Part shown: positions 24,983 through 33,036 of the stretch, in pieces | Layout: each line of letters begins with the position of its first letter | Position numbering within the stretch: the first letter of the stretch is position 1 | Assembly (NCBI GenBank): GCA_903642275.1 | Contig: CAHJWK010000038.1 | Span: 1 to 33,525, forward strand | Direction of reading: 5' to 3' | Source: Chitinophagaceae bacterium | GTDB taxonomy: Bacteria; Bacteroidota; Bacteroidia; Chitinophagales; Chitinophagaceae | Length of the DNA stretch: 33,525 nt | Program-made: the position numbers and the translations under genes | Notes under the pieces: model-generated | What the model saw: the letters and a program-made list of their open reading frames with translations, nothing else | The model's database searches: none | Told to the model about the DNA's origin: nothing

Positions 24983-26074
24983 CTAATCTGCTAAAATATT
25001 TTTATAAAATTCAATAAGTTTTGATTCTTCTTTTTCCCAAACTAGCACTTCTCTTGCTTTTATACAATTGCTTTTCAATTGATAATAAAATTCTCTATCA
25101 TCTAATAATTTATTCAAAGCTGCAGCAATGTTATTTGCTTCAACATTATAAATCAATTCAGCAACTTCATATTCATTATTTACTTTTTGATATTCAGGAA
25201 AGCTCATGGAGAGTTGCGGAATGCCTGCCTGTATATAATCAAAAAATTTGTTTGCAAGCGAATAAAACTGGTTTAAGCCAACCGGCTCAACAAGGTTAAT
25301 ACCTGCATAATATTCACTTGTTATTTTATCTAATGTTGCAGGCAAAACTTTTCCTTTCAATATAATTTTATCCTGCAATTCATTTTCAATTATCAATTGT
25401 TTAATTGTTTCAAACAAATTCCCATCACCATAAATATGCAATATGGCATTGACTTCTTTCATCGCAAGTACAAGGTTTTCTAACCCTCTTGCCTCATTAA
25501 CTGCACCCTGATATATGAATACAGTTTCTTCGTTGTACGCAGATAGCAACGGCTTTTTATAAGGCATGTTTCTTATTACAGCATAATCAACTTTATATCT
25601 TTTTTTAAATTCTTCTGCCATTGAACAATTTACCGTATAACCATGTTTAAATTTTGGAAGTGCGAAACGTTCAGTCTTTAACCATTGCTTTTTTATAGCA
25701 GGCCTTGTAACTACTTCTTTCATTTCAGTGAACAACTCATGTGCATCGTAAACTCTTTTTTTGTGTCGAATTAAAGAAACAAAATAGCAGGGCAAAATAG
25801 TATCAAGATCAATTGCACAGATTACATCAATATGTATAGTAAGCAAATAATAAAGCAGCTTCAGATTATATTCAGCATAAAACAACATGCCGGTATTATA
25901 CTTTAAAGTAAATCTTTTTTGCTGAAACAATTCAGGACGTAAAGGCAAAGAGGTTTCGAGTTTTCTGCCAATCAACATAACACCGTACCCGGCTTTTGCC
26001 AACGAGGTGCAGATGCGCTGCATGCGCTGATCATAACTTAAATCGTTGGTAACCGTAAATACAATGCGCTTCAA
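24983..26074 (-). CDS. Glycosyltransferase family 4-like protein
   Basis: A 363-residue GT-B enzyme. MKRIVFTVTNDLSYDQRMQRICTSLAKAGYGVMLIGR is a typical start of the Bacteroidota family. CAIDLDTILPCYF and VYDAHELFTEMKEV follow in the acceptor domain; the donor domain has FIYQGAVNEARGLENLVLAM, LHIYGDG and INLVEPVGLNQFYSLANKFFDYIQAGIPQLSM. Probably cytoplasmic and membrane-associated. It is third in the cluster (21 bp after rlpA, 2 bp before the deacetylase gene), pointing to one cell-surface glycan pathway. Donor and acceptor are unknown. AT content is visibly higher than in dapA or corA, as is common for glycan genes. Confidence 0.87.
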   Translation of the reverse strand: MKRIVFTVTNDLSYDQRMQRICTSLAKAGYGVMLIGRKLETSLPLRPELFQQKRFTLKYNTGMLFYAEYNLKLLYYLLTIHIDVICAIDLDTILPCYFVSLIRHKKRVYDAHELFTEMKEVVTRPAIKKQWLKTERFALPKFKHGYTVNCSMAEEFKKRYKVDYAVIRNMPYKKPLLSAYNEETVFIYQGAVNEARGLENLVLAMKEVNAILHIYGDGNLFETIKQLIIENELQDKIILKGKVLPATLDKITSEYYAGINLVEPVGLNQFYSLANKFFDYIQAGIPQLSMSFPEYQKVNNEYEVAELIYNVEANNIAAALNKLLDDREFYYQLKSNCIKAREVLVWEKEESKLIEFYKNILAD

Positions 26075-26095
26075 TAAAGTGCTTTATTGCGCAAT

Positions 26096-26464
26096 TTATC
26101 TGTTCTTTCGGTAACGTAACTCAACTTGTGCAACACCGGCATCAATCATATTAATTCTTCGGGCTGCTTTTTTACTCAGGTCAATTATTCTGCCTTTTAC
26201 AAACGGGCCGCGGTCTGTAATGCGCACTTTCAACCTTTCATGGTTGGTAAGATTAATAACGGTAACCTTTGTGCCAAGCGGCAATGTTTTGTGTGCGGCT
26301 GTTAATTTATGCTGGCTGAATTTTTTTCCGTTTGCCATCGGGCGATTCACAAACTGGTCGCCATAATAAGATGCGTTACCGATTTCTGTAATTTTTTCTG
26401 CACAGGATGTAAAGGCAAACATCATTGCAAACACAATAACGTGTGTTGGAAAATTTTTATACAT
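26096..26464 (-). CDS. rlpA: RlpA-like lipoprotein (septal ring lytic transglycosylase family)
   Basis: A 122-residue lipoprotein with lipobox FTSC (Cys21) followed by a complete double-psi beta-barrel domain: GNASYYGDQFVNRPMANGKKF, KLTAAHKTLPLGTKVTVINLTNHERLKVRITDRGPFVKGRIIDLS, AARRINMIDAGVAQVELRYR. RlpA enzymes cut naked glycan strands of peptidoglycan; this one lacks the C-terminal SPOR domain found in Proteobacteria, so septal targeting is not shown. It lies 2 bp after rnhB and just ahead of the glycosyltransferase gene, so the three probably share a transcript. Confidence 0.92.
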   Translation of the reverse strand: MYKNFPTHVIVFAMMFAFTSCAEKITEIGNASYYGDQFVNRPMANGKKFSQHKLTAAHKTLPLGTKVTVINLTNHERLKVRITDRGPFVKGRIIDLSKKAARRINMIDAGVAQVELRYRKNR

Positions 26465-26466
26465 GA

Positions 26467-27087
26467 TTACGCTACCTGCTCTTCAGCATCAAACTCTATT
26501 TCTATTTGTGCAGCAAGTATATTAAAGCTTTTGCGATGGTATTTACATAAGCCGTGCTCTTCAATAGCACGACGATGTTCCCTTGTTCCGTATCCCTTAT
26601 TTTGCGCCCAGTTATAATGCGGAAATTCTTCGTGCAGTTGTCGCATGTATTTGTCACGATATGTTTTTGCAAGAATGCTGGCTGCTGCGATGCTCGCATA
26701 AATACCATCGCCCTTAATTATGCAGTGATGCTGCACGCTTCGCCATGTTGTAAACCGGTTGCCATCAACCAAAACTAATGCAGGCTCTACAGGCAACTGC
26801 TCCAATGCGAGATGCATGGCTTTAAATGAAGCACGCAGAATATTGATAGTATCAATTTCTTCATGATCAACCATTGCTACGGCATAATACAAAGCTTTTT
26901 GTTCAATGTAAATGCGCAGTATTTCTCTTTGCTCTGGTGTAACTTGTTTGCTATCGTTAAGCTCAGGATGATAAAAATTTTTAGGCAACACTACCGCTGC
27001 TGCAGATACAGGGCCGGCAAAACATCCGCGGCCAGCTTCATCACAACCGGCTTCTAATTTTCTTTTTCTGTGAAAGGGTTTCAACAT
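26467..27087 (-). CDS. rnhB: Ribonuclease HII
   Basis: A 206-residue enzyme that nicks RNA in RNA-DNA hybrids and at single ribonucleotides in DNA. AGCDEAGRGCFAGPVSAAAVVLP carries the catalytic Asp16-Glu17, ELNDSKQVTPEQRE follows, LVDGNRF has the third acidic residue, IIKGDGIYASIAAASILAKTYRD carries the substrate-recognition Lys-Gly-Asp, and HYNWAQNKGYGTREHRRAIEEHG is a hallmark of the family. Normal length. First gene of the minus-strand cluster, divergent from corA. Confidence 0.96.
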   Translation of the reverse strand: MLKPFHRKRKLEAGCDEAGRGCFAGPVSAAAVVLPKNFYHPELNDSKQVTPEQREILRIYIEQKALYYAVAMVDHEEIDTINILRASFKAMHLALEQLPVEPALVLVDGNRFTTWRSVQHHCIIKGDGIYASIAAASILAKTYRDKYMRQLHEEFPHYNWAQNKGYGTREHRRAIEEHGLCKYHRKSFNILAAQIEIEFDAEEQVA

Positions 27088-27218
27088 CTGTCTTCAAATA
27101 ATTTTCAAAGTAACTACATACTATAATTATATGTTCGTGTTTTCAACGCTTGTTAATAATTTTATTATCACTAAAAAGCACAACTATAATTCTTAATTTC
27201 ATTCTAAATGATTGTTGA

Positions 27219-28319
27219 ATGGCACAGGCTGTAACCGATTCTGAGACATTAATACCCACAGAAAACATTACCCGTACACAGGAAATTTTTCGCGTTAACC
27301 CAACTGAAATACCAAGGCGCCAGGAGGCAAAAGATATTAAGGTTGATGTATATGACTATGATGCTGAAACAATGGACCACCTTGAGTTTACCAGCGTACA
27401 CAAATGTGAAAGATTTAAAGACAATGGAAAAATTACCTGGATAAATATTGATGGCCTGCGCAAAGCAGATGTGGAAATAATTTGCGACACTTATCACATA
27501 CATCCTTTGTTAGTAGAAGACATTTTAAGCGTAGGTCAGCGCCCGAAAATGGATGAGCTTGACAATGTTATTTTCTGTCTTTTAAACATGATTTATTTTA
27601 ACGAAGAATGCGGTTCGGTTGAACAGGAGCAGGTAAGTATTGTGCTGGGTAAAGATTTTGTATTAAGCTTCCAGGAAGAAGCCAACCGTGATGTGTTTAA
27701 CCCCGTGCGTGAAAAAATAAAAGCAAAAGGCAGCAAGCTGCGCATTGCACATTCAGACTATTTATGCTATTCTTTAATTGATATTATTGTTGATAATTAT
27801 TATAGCGTACTTGAAAAATTAAGCGAGCATATAGAAAATCTCGAAGAAGAAATTATTGATTGCGGTGATGAACGTTCACTTCAAAAAATTAATAACCTGC
27901 GTAAAGAGCTGATTGTTTTAAAACGCAATATAAACCCGGTTCGCGATGTGGTAAATGGTTTTCTGCGCAGTGATAATGACTTACTGAATGAAAAAATCAC
28001 CCGTTATTTTAAAGACGTGTACGACCACGTGGTGCAGGCAAATGACCTGCTGGAAAATTACCGTGATATGGTAATGGGTCTGCAGGATTTATATCTTAAT
28101 AAAGTAAACCTGCGCATGAACCAGGTAATGAAAGTAATTGCAATCGTAACCTGTTTGCTGGCACCGGCTACCGTTATCGGTGGCATATTCGGGATGAACT
28201 TTGAAACCATACCCTGGCTGCATAACCGCTATGGATTTTTTATTGCCGTTGGGCTGATGTTGTTTATACCGGTTATAATGATTTATATGTTTAAGAAGCA
28301 TGGATGGTTTAAGAGTTAA
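27219..28319 (+). CDS. corA: CorA family magnesium/cobalt transporter
   Basis: A 366-residue protein with a large cytoplasmic funnel domain and two C-terminal membrane helices. The selectivity motif Gly-Met-Asn is at 325-327 in VIGGIFGMNFETIPW, between helix 1 (VIAIVTCLLAPATVIGGIF) and helix 2 (FFIAVGLMLFIPVIMIYMF). The basic tail KKHGWFK ends the protein. The long helix before it is rich in Glu and Lys. It takes up Mg2+ or Co2+ as a homopentamer. It is divergent from rnhB across 131 bp and has no TAnnTTTG box in that gap that I could find. Confidence 0.95.
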   Translation: MAQAVTDSETLIPTENITRTQEIFRVNPTEIPRRQEAKDIKVDVYDYDAETMDHLEFTSVHKCERFKDNGKITWINIDGLRKADVEIICDTYHIHPLLVEDILSVGQRPKMDELDNVIFCLLNMIYFNEECGSVEQEQVSIVLGKDFVLSFQEEANRDVFNPVREKIKAKGSKLRIAHSDYLCYSLIDIIVDNYYSVLEKLSEHIENLEEEIIDCGDERSLQKINNLRKELIVLKRNINPVRDVVNGFLRSDNDLLNEKITRYFKDVYDHVVQANDLLENYRDMVMGLQDLYLNKVNLRMNQVMKVIAIVTCLLAPATVIGGIFGMNFETIPWLHNRYGFFIAVGLMLFIPVIMIYMFKKHGWFKS

Positions 28320-28415
28320 CGGGAAAAATCTTCTGCTAAACGGGAATTTTCTTCTTTTTTCAAAAAGGTTTTAAAAGTAGTTTTTCTGATTATTTAATTA
28401 ATCAAAACACTTTTT

Positions 28416-28895
28416 ATGACCCAGTTAGAAATTAAGGTTACACCCATTCCGCCAGATGTGTTGCAACAGGCTACTGCACTTGTAACACAATTACAAACTT
28501 TACTGCAGCCATACCTTGAAGCTTTAACGCCTGAACAGCGTGTAGCTTTACCCAAGATGGCTGATAAAACGGTTGCCTTTGTAAACGATGGTTTGCAGCT
28601 TGCTGAAACAAACCCCCAGTTTGCACCGTCTTATCTTGATGTTAAGCAATTACAGTTAGACGTTGATTCAGTAAATGCATTTACGCAGCTTGAAATGCCT
28701 TTGCAAAGTTTAAGCATGCAGCTGAATGACACGGTGATGCTTGCCGGCAGCGATGCTTATGTTGCCGCACTTATGTTTTACAATTCTATTAAAGAAGCAA
28801 CAAAACGTAACGTGCCGGGCGCCAAAGCCATTTATGAAGAATTGAAAAAGCGGTTTGAGCAGAAAAAATCGCCTGCGCCGCCAAAACAGGCGTAA
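28416..28895 (+). CDS. Hypothetical helical protein
   Basis: A 159-residue protein without signal peptide or membrane segment. It is rich in Gln, Leu, Ala and Pro, and appears mostly helical (LQQATALVTQLQTLLQPYLEALTPEQRVALPKMADKTVAFV...), ending in a KKSPAPPKQA tail. It contains no Cys. I think similar proteins occur in other Bacteroidota, but know no role. It is 96 bp after corA on the same strand and is closed by its own terminator. The stretch 28320-28358 just upstream carries two short copies of a CGGGAA...TTCTTCT sequence. Confidence 0.65.
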   Translation: MTQLEIKVTPIPPDVLQQATALVTQLQTLLQPYLEALTPEQRVALPKMADKTVAFVNDGLQLAETNPQFAPSYLDVKQLQLDVDSVNAFTQLEMPLQSLSMQLNDTVMLAGSDAYVAALMFYNSIKEATKRNVPGAKAIYEELKKRFEQKKSPAPPKQA

Positions 28896-28905
28896 CAGAT
28901 TTTGT

Positions 28906-28932
28906 AAGGGAAGATAAATGCTTCCCTTTTTT
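28906..28932 (+). terminator. Rho-independent terminator of the 159-residue protein gene
   Basis: AAGGGAAG (28906-28913) pairs with CTTCCCTT (28921-28928) around a 7-nt loop and leads into a T run to 28932, 10 bp after the stop codon. Confidence 0.8.
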
Positions 28933-28954
28933 ATGCTTACCCACCTCAAAGGTG

Positions 28955-29150
28955 CGTTATCGCAGCTTTTACCTCCGTAACTGGAGCTTTTAGGTGGTAC
29001 TCCCCATCTATATAGGTGGGTCATCGGAGCTTTTAGGTGCGGCTTTGGAGCTTTTTGCTCCGGTGTTTAAGCAAAAAGGTGGTCAATCGAAGCAAAAAGC
29101 TGCGGCGTTGAAGGTAAAAGGTGGAATGAAGAAGGTTAGAGGAGGTTAAT
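28955..29150 (+). repeat. Second 21-bp tandem repeat array, nine diverged units
   Basis: The AGC/AGG anchor recurs at 28964, 28985, 29006 (as ATC), 29028, 29049, 29070, 29091, 29112 and 29133: steps of 21 bp, with a single 22-bp step between the third and fourth units. Early units share GGAGCTTTTAGGTG; later units have AAGCAAAAAGGTGG or AAGGTAAAAGGTGG. A plus-strand frame reads in heptads (GGSSELL, GAALELF, APVFKQK, GGQSKQK, AAALKVK, GGMKKVR) and stops at 29147-29149 after GG, but no start codon is evident and upstream copies are in another frame. The array lies between the terminator at 28906-28932 and the SIR2-like gene. Confidence 0.8.
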
Positions 29151-29179
29151 GATAGATTTTAATTTGTAAATTTATTTCA

Positions 29180-30301
29180 ATGAAAAAGAATGTTGCTTAT
29201 TTGTTCGGTGCTGGAGCAAGCGCTAATGCTTTACCTGTTGTTAAATATTTCAATGCAAGGCTTGAATTGTTTTTGAAGTTTTTAGAGTTGAAAAATCAAT
29301 CGGAAAATTTTTCTAAAATAATCCAAGACACTTCATTTATTTTAAATGAATCAAAAAATCATTCAACAATTGATACCGTTGCTAAAAAATTTTTTCATTC
29401 TTATAGTACTAAAAGCATTCAACTTGAACAATTAAAAAGAGTTTTAATGATGTTCTTTCTTTATGAACAACACATAGATGATGTTATCATTAAAGATCCG
29501 AACTGGGGTAATGAGGATGACATACTTGTTGAAGAAAGAGAAAAAACCGGAAATAAAAATGGAAAAATTGATAAACGCTATGATTCATTTATTGCATCAT
29601 TACTTAAACCTATTGAAAACAATTTTGTTTTTCCTGATGAAGTTGGAATAATTACTTGGAATTATGATTGTCAATTTGAACTGGCTTTGAAGCAGTTTAC
29701 CAATCAAACTATGTATGATTTACAAAAGCTATTAAATGCCTATCCTTTCTTTTCTCCAACAGCAGAAAAACCTTACTGGGATAAAATAAATACTCAAAAA
29801 TTCAAAATACTTCACCTAAATGGGCAGGCTCATAATTTTTATAAAGAAGGTATTGAAAAACCACCTATGTCATTTTTTGACAGTCAGGATAATATCGAAA
29901 ACATATTGGAGAAAGCCTTACAGTTTATGGATTCAAAAAACCTTACTTTTTCCTGGGAAGCAAATTCTAAAGAAGACCTTCGATATGAAGAGATGACAAC
30001 CGTAATTGATAATTCAATTTTACTTGTAAATAGAAGTAAAGTTTTAGTAATAATCGGTTATTCCTTTCCATTCTTTAATAGAGAAGTAGATAAAACTCTA
30101 TTCAGAAATAAAAGCTTTGACAAGATTTACATTCAAGACTCGAATTCTAAGAACATTAAAGATCTTTTTATAAATGTTTTTACTCCCAAGATTAACAGTG
30201 ATAATGTTGTTGCTTATGAAGATACCGAACATTTTCTTTTACCACCAGAGTTAGACACAGATTTTACTGAGCCAATGAATTTAAGTGGGTTATTTAATTA
30301 A
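29180..30301 (+). CDS. SIR2-like domain protein, candidate antiphage NADase
   Basis: A 373-residue protein with SIR2-like (SIR2_2 type) motifs: VAYLFGAGASANALPV (GAGAS at 10-14, NAD-binding), ITWNYDCQFELAL (Asn161-Tyr-Asp), KILHLNGQAH (His212, the expected catalytic His) and VIIGYSFPFFNREVDKTLF (291-308). In defence proteins such as ThsA and DSR2 the equivalent Asn and His are needed for NAD+ cleavage. The middle (about 25-150) is a charged helical insert without known domain. There is no obvious partner gene; the gene is flanked by a 21-bp array and convergent DUF2480. It is visibly more AT-rich than either neighbour, which suits acquired DNA. Function in defence is inferred. Confidence 0.82.
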   Translation: MKKNVAYLFGAGASANALPVVKYFNARLELFLKFLELKNQSENFSKIIQDTSFILNESKNHSTIDTVAKKFFHSYSTKSIQLEQLKRVLMMFFLYEQHIDDVIIKDPNWGNEDDILVEEREKTGNKNGKIDKRYDSFIASLLKPIENNFVFPDEVGIITWNYDCQFELALKQFTNQTMYDLQKLLNAYPFFSPTAEKPYWDKINTQKFKILHLNGQAHNFYKEGIEKPPMSFFDSQDNIENILEKALQFMDSKNLTFSWEANSKEDLRYEEMTTVIDNSILLVNRSKVLVIIGYSFPFFNREVDKTLFRNKSFDKIYIQDSNSKNIKDLFINVFTPKINSDNVVAYEDTEHFLLPPELDTDFTEPMNLSGLFN

Positions 30302-30305
30302 ATAA

Positions 30306-30821
30306 CTACCGCTTCTTCCAAACAGGCACTGTACTGCAAGGTTCACCGTACATTATGCTTTTTACGTGTGGCAATAACAGCGCGGTAATTTTTAAATAAG
30401 CGCTTTCTGGTATGTGCACATCGCCGCAACCTTTTATAACAACACGCTTATCTTTATACTCATCATTATTTAAAGCAGCAATATTATGTAGCAAGATGGT
30501 TTCTATCAGCTTGCTTTCATCACCCAAAATAATAGTACCAGCTACCGGCTGCAGGTAAGTTGCCACCAACATGTAAGCCCACACAGGAATGATGGCATCG
30601 GTTGAACAGGTTACGGCAACATTGGCGTTTGCATATTGTTGCCAGTCAGTAGTTTTTAATGCTTCACGAAATTCTCTTTCTTTAATAATCAACCCGCGAA
30701 ATAAATAATCCTTCAAATCAAAAATCTTTACAACTTCTTTGGGATAAAATGTTTCAAGATCAAGTGTCATTAAACCACTCTCCGTAACACGGTTTACGAT
30801 TATATCATTCACTTCCATCAT
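30306..30821 (-). CDS. DUF2480 family protein
   Basis: A 171-residue protein matching DUF2480, a Bacteroidota-restricted family of unknown function. Family features seen: NRVTESGLMTLDLETFYPKEVVKIFDLKDYLFRGLIIKEREFREAL near the N-terminus, IIPVWAYMLVATYL in the middle, and KRVVIKGCGDVHIPESAYLKITALLLPHVKSIMYGEPCSTVPVWKK at the end, with conserved Cys in GCGD and EPCSTVP. No signal peptide. Two Met codons start the frame (30821 and 30818). A TAnnTTTG box lies 2 bp before the first ATG, so the second start, or a leaderless message, is likely. The stop is 4 bp from the SIR2-like stop. Confidence 0.88.
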   Translation of the reverse strand: MMEVNDIIVNRVTESGLMTLDLETFYPKEVVKIFDLKDYLFRGLIIKEREFREALKTTDWQQYANANVAVTCSTDAIIPVWAYMLVATYLQPVAGTIILGDESKLIETILLHNIAALNNDEYKDKRVVIKGCGDVHIPESAYLKITALLLPHVKSIMYGEPCSTVPVWKKR

Positions 30822-30822
30822 A

Positions 30823-30830
30823 CAAAAATA
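30823..30830 (-). promoter_or_regulatory. Candidate -7 box (TATTTTTG) directly abutting the DUF2480 start
   Basis: TATTTTTG on the minus strand matches TAnnTTTG and ends 2 bp before the first ATG. A TTTG lies 24 bp upstream, slightly far for a -33 element. If used, transcription would begin at or near the second ATG. Confidence 0.4.
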
Positions 30831-30855
30831 ATTCTTATAAACGGTTATAAACTAC

Positions 30856-30878
30856 AAAGGCAGCTTAAAGCTGCCTTT
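30856..30878 (-). terminator. Terminator of the PpiD-like gene
   Basis: AAAGGCAGC...GCTGCCTTT forms a near-perfect palindrome of 23 bp (stem of about 9 bp with 5-nt loop), starting 18 bp after the stop at 30897. The T tract on the minus strand is short (TTTGTAGTTT). Confidence 0.65.
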
Positions 30879-30896
30879 TCAAAATCAATCTAAATT

Positions 30897-33008
30897 CTAG
30901 TAAAATTTAGACCGGTAATCTTTTATGTTTGCCGCTTTCTTTAACAGTGTTATTGCCTGGCCGGCCTGTTGTTTAAGCATTTGTTCTGCCTGTGCTTTTT
31001 GCGCTTCAACGGTTTGGCCAATGCTTGAAACACCACTTACACCACTACTCTTTACAACAAATACGCCCTGGTTACCGGCTATTGGGTTGCTGATTTTATT
31101 TATGGTTTGCTTATTAAAAGCTGCGCCTATAAATGCAGGCTCGTTACCAAGTTGCGGCACCACAAAAGAAGTAAAGGCAAGGCTGTCAACATTCTTAACC
31201 GGCTGATGTGTGCTTGCTGCAACCTGTTCAAGCGTGCTGCCTTTAAAATCCTTATTGATAATGATGTTTGCTTTTTTCTCATTGCGTGCCAGCGGCTCAA
31301 CTGTTTGCTGAACACCCTGCGCCGTTGATACGCCTTTTCTATTAATGGTTGAAATATAGGCAACCACATATTTGGCATCTGCATTTTGCGGGTCTGAAAC
31401 GGTGCCTACTGAGTTATCATAAGCCCACTTAACTAATTGCCTGTTTTCACCAATGCCCTGAATAGTAAAATCATTTTCACCAATTTCAGGTGATGTTAGA
31501 ACAGTAAGATTTTGCTTTTTTGCATTGGCTGCAAAATCTGATGTGTTCCTGCTTGATGCAGCAAATTGTGTAGCGGCATTATTGGCGGCGTTATCTGTTT
31601 CACTGCTTGCGGTAATTGGTTTAGAAAGATAGGCAATCTTATAACCGGGCTCAGAACCTGTTTGCCCGAGTATCTCAACGTAATGGTACCCGAATACAGT
31701 ATGCACAACTTTTGTTTCTCCGGGCTTGCCGGTAAAAGAAAAATCATTGAAGTTTTCATCCATCTGTCCTGAAGGAAAGTTGTTGTAAACGCCGCCGGTG
31801 TTTTTACTGCCAGGGTCATCAGAATATTTCAACACCACAGAATCGAATGGTATTCCGCTTTTAACCAAAGCAATAGCGCTGTCTAGTCTTTTCATAGCTC
31901 CGCTGTCATCTCTTATTCGGTTTAATGCACCGGTGTTTTGGTCCTGTTGATGGGTTGCCACTAATATATGCCGCACTTTCGCTGAATCAGGGATAGACTG
32001 TTCAGCCACCATTTTTGCAAGCACATAATTATTACCATCGAGGTATGGACCGAAAACAGTACCGACAGGCGTTTTGAATAATGTATCTTTTATTGCCTGT
32101 TTTATCTGCTTGCCACCTATAACACTATTATAATATGGAGTTTCACTGCTCTTCGTGCTTATAAAAGTTTTTTCATCTTTTGAATCAGAAAAATCTGTTT
32201 TCATCTGCTCAAGGTCATTCTTTACAGCCGCTGAATCTTCTTTATTCGGCGCAGCGCTGAATGTTACATAAGAAACTGTACGTGTTTCTGCATCGTGTTT
32301 ATACTGGCTTGAATGCTTATCAATATAACTCTGCATTTCATCAAGTGAAACTTTTACCGTGCTGTCTGAAATAGTAATATAAGGCACATATACATAAGAA
32401 GCTTTGGCAACAGAGTTGGCATCAGCAGTCATTTTTTCAGCCATCCATTTAGGAACATATACAGCTTCACTTATTAAAGCCTGGTATTTTTCGCCCAGCG
32501 TTTGCAGAATAGTTGGACCAATATAGCCTTCCTGTAAGTTTTTTACCTGCGGATCATTTGTTTTGCTTTTGATAGCATTGAATTGTTGCTTTGCCAATGC
32601 CACATTAAACTGACCTGTTTTAGGATCTGTAAATGCCTGCTGCATCCACTGTGGCGGGTTCGCACCAAACAAAACATCAGATAATTCTCCTGCTGAAACT
32701 GTTAACCCAAGCTTATCAGCTTCCTGGTTAATAACAGTTTCGTTTACCATAAAATCCCACACGCTGCCTATCAATTGCGTACGTTGTACCTGGCCGTTAT
32801 TTGCCTGTTCATAAAAGCTGATCTTCTTTTCAAAATCATCATGGTCTATGGAAGTACCGTTTATGGTTCCAACCGTTGTTGCAGATCCTCCTGTAGTTCT
32901 ACCTTTATTAAAAAAATAATCCTGCATAATAAATGAAAGCAATGCAACCACAATAGCACCAAAAACAATCCATGCCGCTTTATCGCGAATCTTCTGAATA
33001 ACTGACAT
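30897..33008 (-). CDS. PpiD/SurA-like periplasmic peptidyl-prolyl isomerase and chaperone
   Basis: A 703-residue protein. MSVIQKIRDKAAWIVFGAIVVALLSFIMQDYFF holds a single N-terminal membrane anchor (about 12-31), as in PpiD. A SurA-N-like chaperone domain (about 45-160) follows, including WDFMVNETVINQEADKLGL. A parvulin domain lies at about 340-455: KVRHILVATHQ, AIALVKSGIPFDSVVLKYSDDPGSKNTGGVYNNF, and VHTVFGYHYVEIL. A second, degenerate rotamase-like part and a Gln/Ala-rich helical C-terminus complete it. It helps fold outer-membrane and exported proteins in the periplasm. It is transcribed alone, with its own promoter box and terminator. Confidence 0.9.
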   Translation of the reverse strand: MSVIQKIRDKAAWIVFGAIVVALLSFIMQDYFFNKGRTTGGSATTVGTINGTSIDHDDFEKKISFYEQANNGQVQRTQLIGSVWDFMVNETVINQEADKLGLTVSAGELSDVLFGANPPQWMQQAFTDPKTGQFNVALAKQQFNAIKSKTNDPQVKNLQEGYIGPTILQTLGEKYQALISEAVYVPKWMAEKMTADANSVAKASYVYVPYITISDSTVKVSLDEMQSYIDKHSSQYKHDAETRTVSYVTFSAAPNKEDSAAVKNDLEQMKTDFSDSKDEKTFISTKSSETPYYNSVIGGKQIKQAIKDTLFKTPVGTVFGPYLDGNNYVLAKMVAEQSIPDSAKVRHILVATHQQDQNTGALNRIRDDSGAMKRLDSAIALVKSGIPFDSVVLKYSDDPGSKNTGGVYNNFPSGQMDENFNDFSFTGKPGETKVVHTVFGYHYVEILGQTGSEPGYKIAYLSKPITASSETDNAANNAATQFAASSRNTSDFAANAKKQNLTVLTSPEIGENDFTIQGIGENRQLVKWAYDNSVGTVSDPQNADAKYVVAYISTINRKGVSTAQGVQQTVEPLARNEKKANIIINKDFKGSTLEQVAASTHQPVKNVDSLAFTSFVVPQLGNEPAFIGAAFNKQTINKISNPIAGNQGVFVVKSSGVSGVSSIGQTVEAQKAQAEQMLKQQAGQAITLLKKAANIKDYRSKFY

Positions 33009-33028
33009 TATAAAATTTTAAAGGATGG

Positions 33029-33036
33029 CAAAAATA
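33029..33036 (-). promoter_or_regulatory. Promoter of the PpiD-like gene (TATTTTTG)
   Basis: TATTTTTG on the minus strand matches TAnnTTTG, with TTG 19 bp upstream as a -33 element, and gives a leader of about 15 nt. Confidence 0.5.

Noticed and set aside
28710-29024. Minus-strand 104-codon ORF across the end of the 159-residue gene and the second array
   Set aside because: It is antisense to a real gene, crosses a terminator, and owes its openness in part to the 21-bp period.
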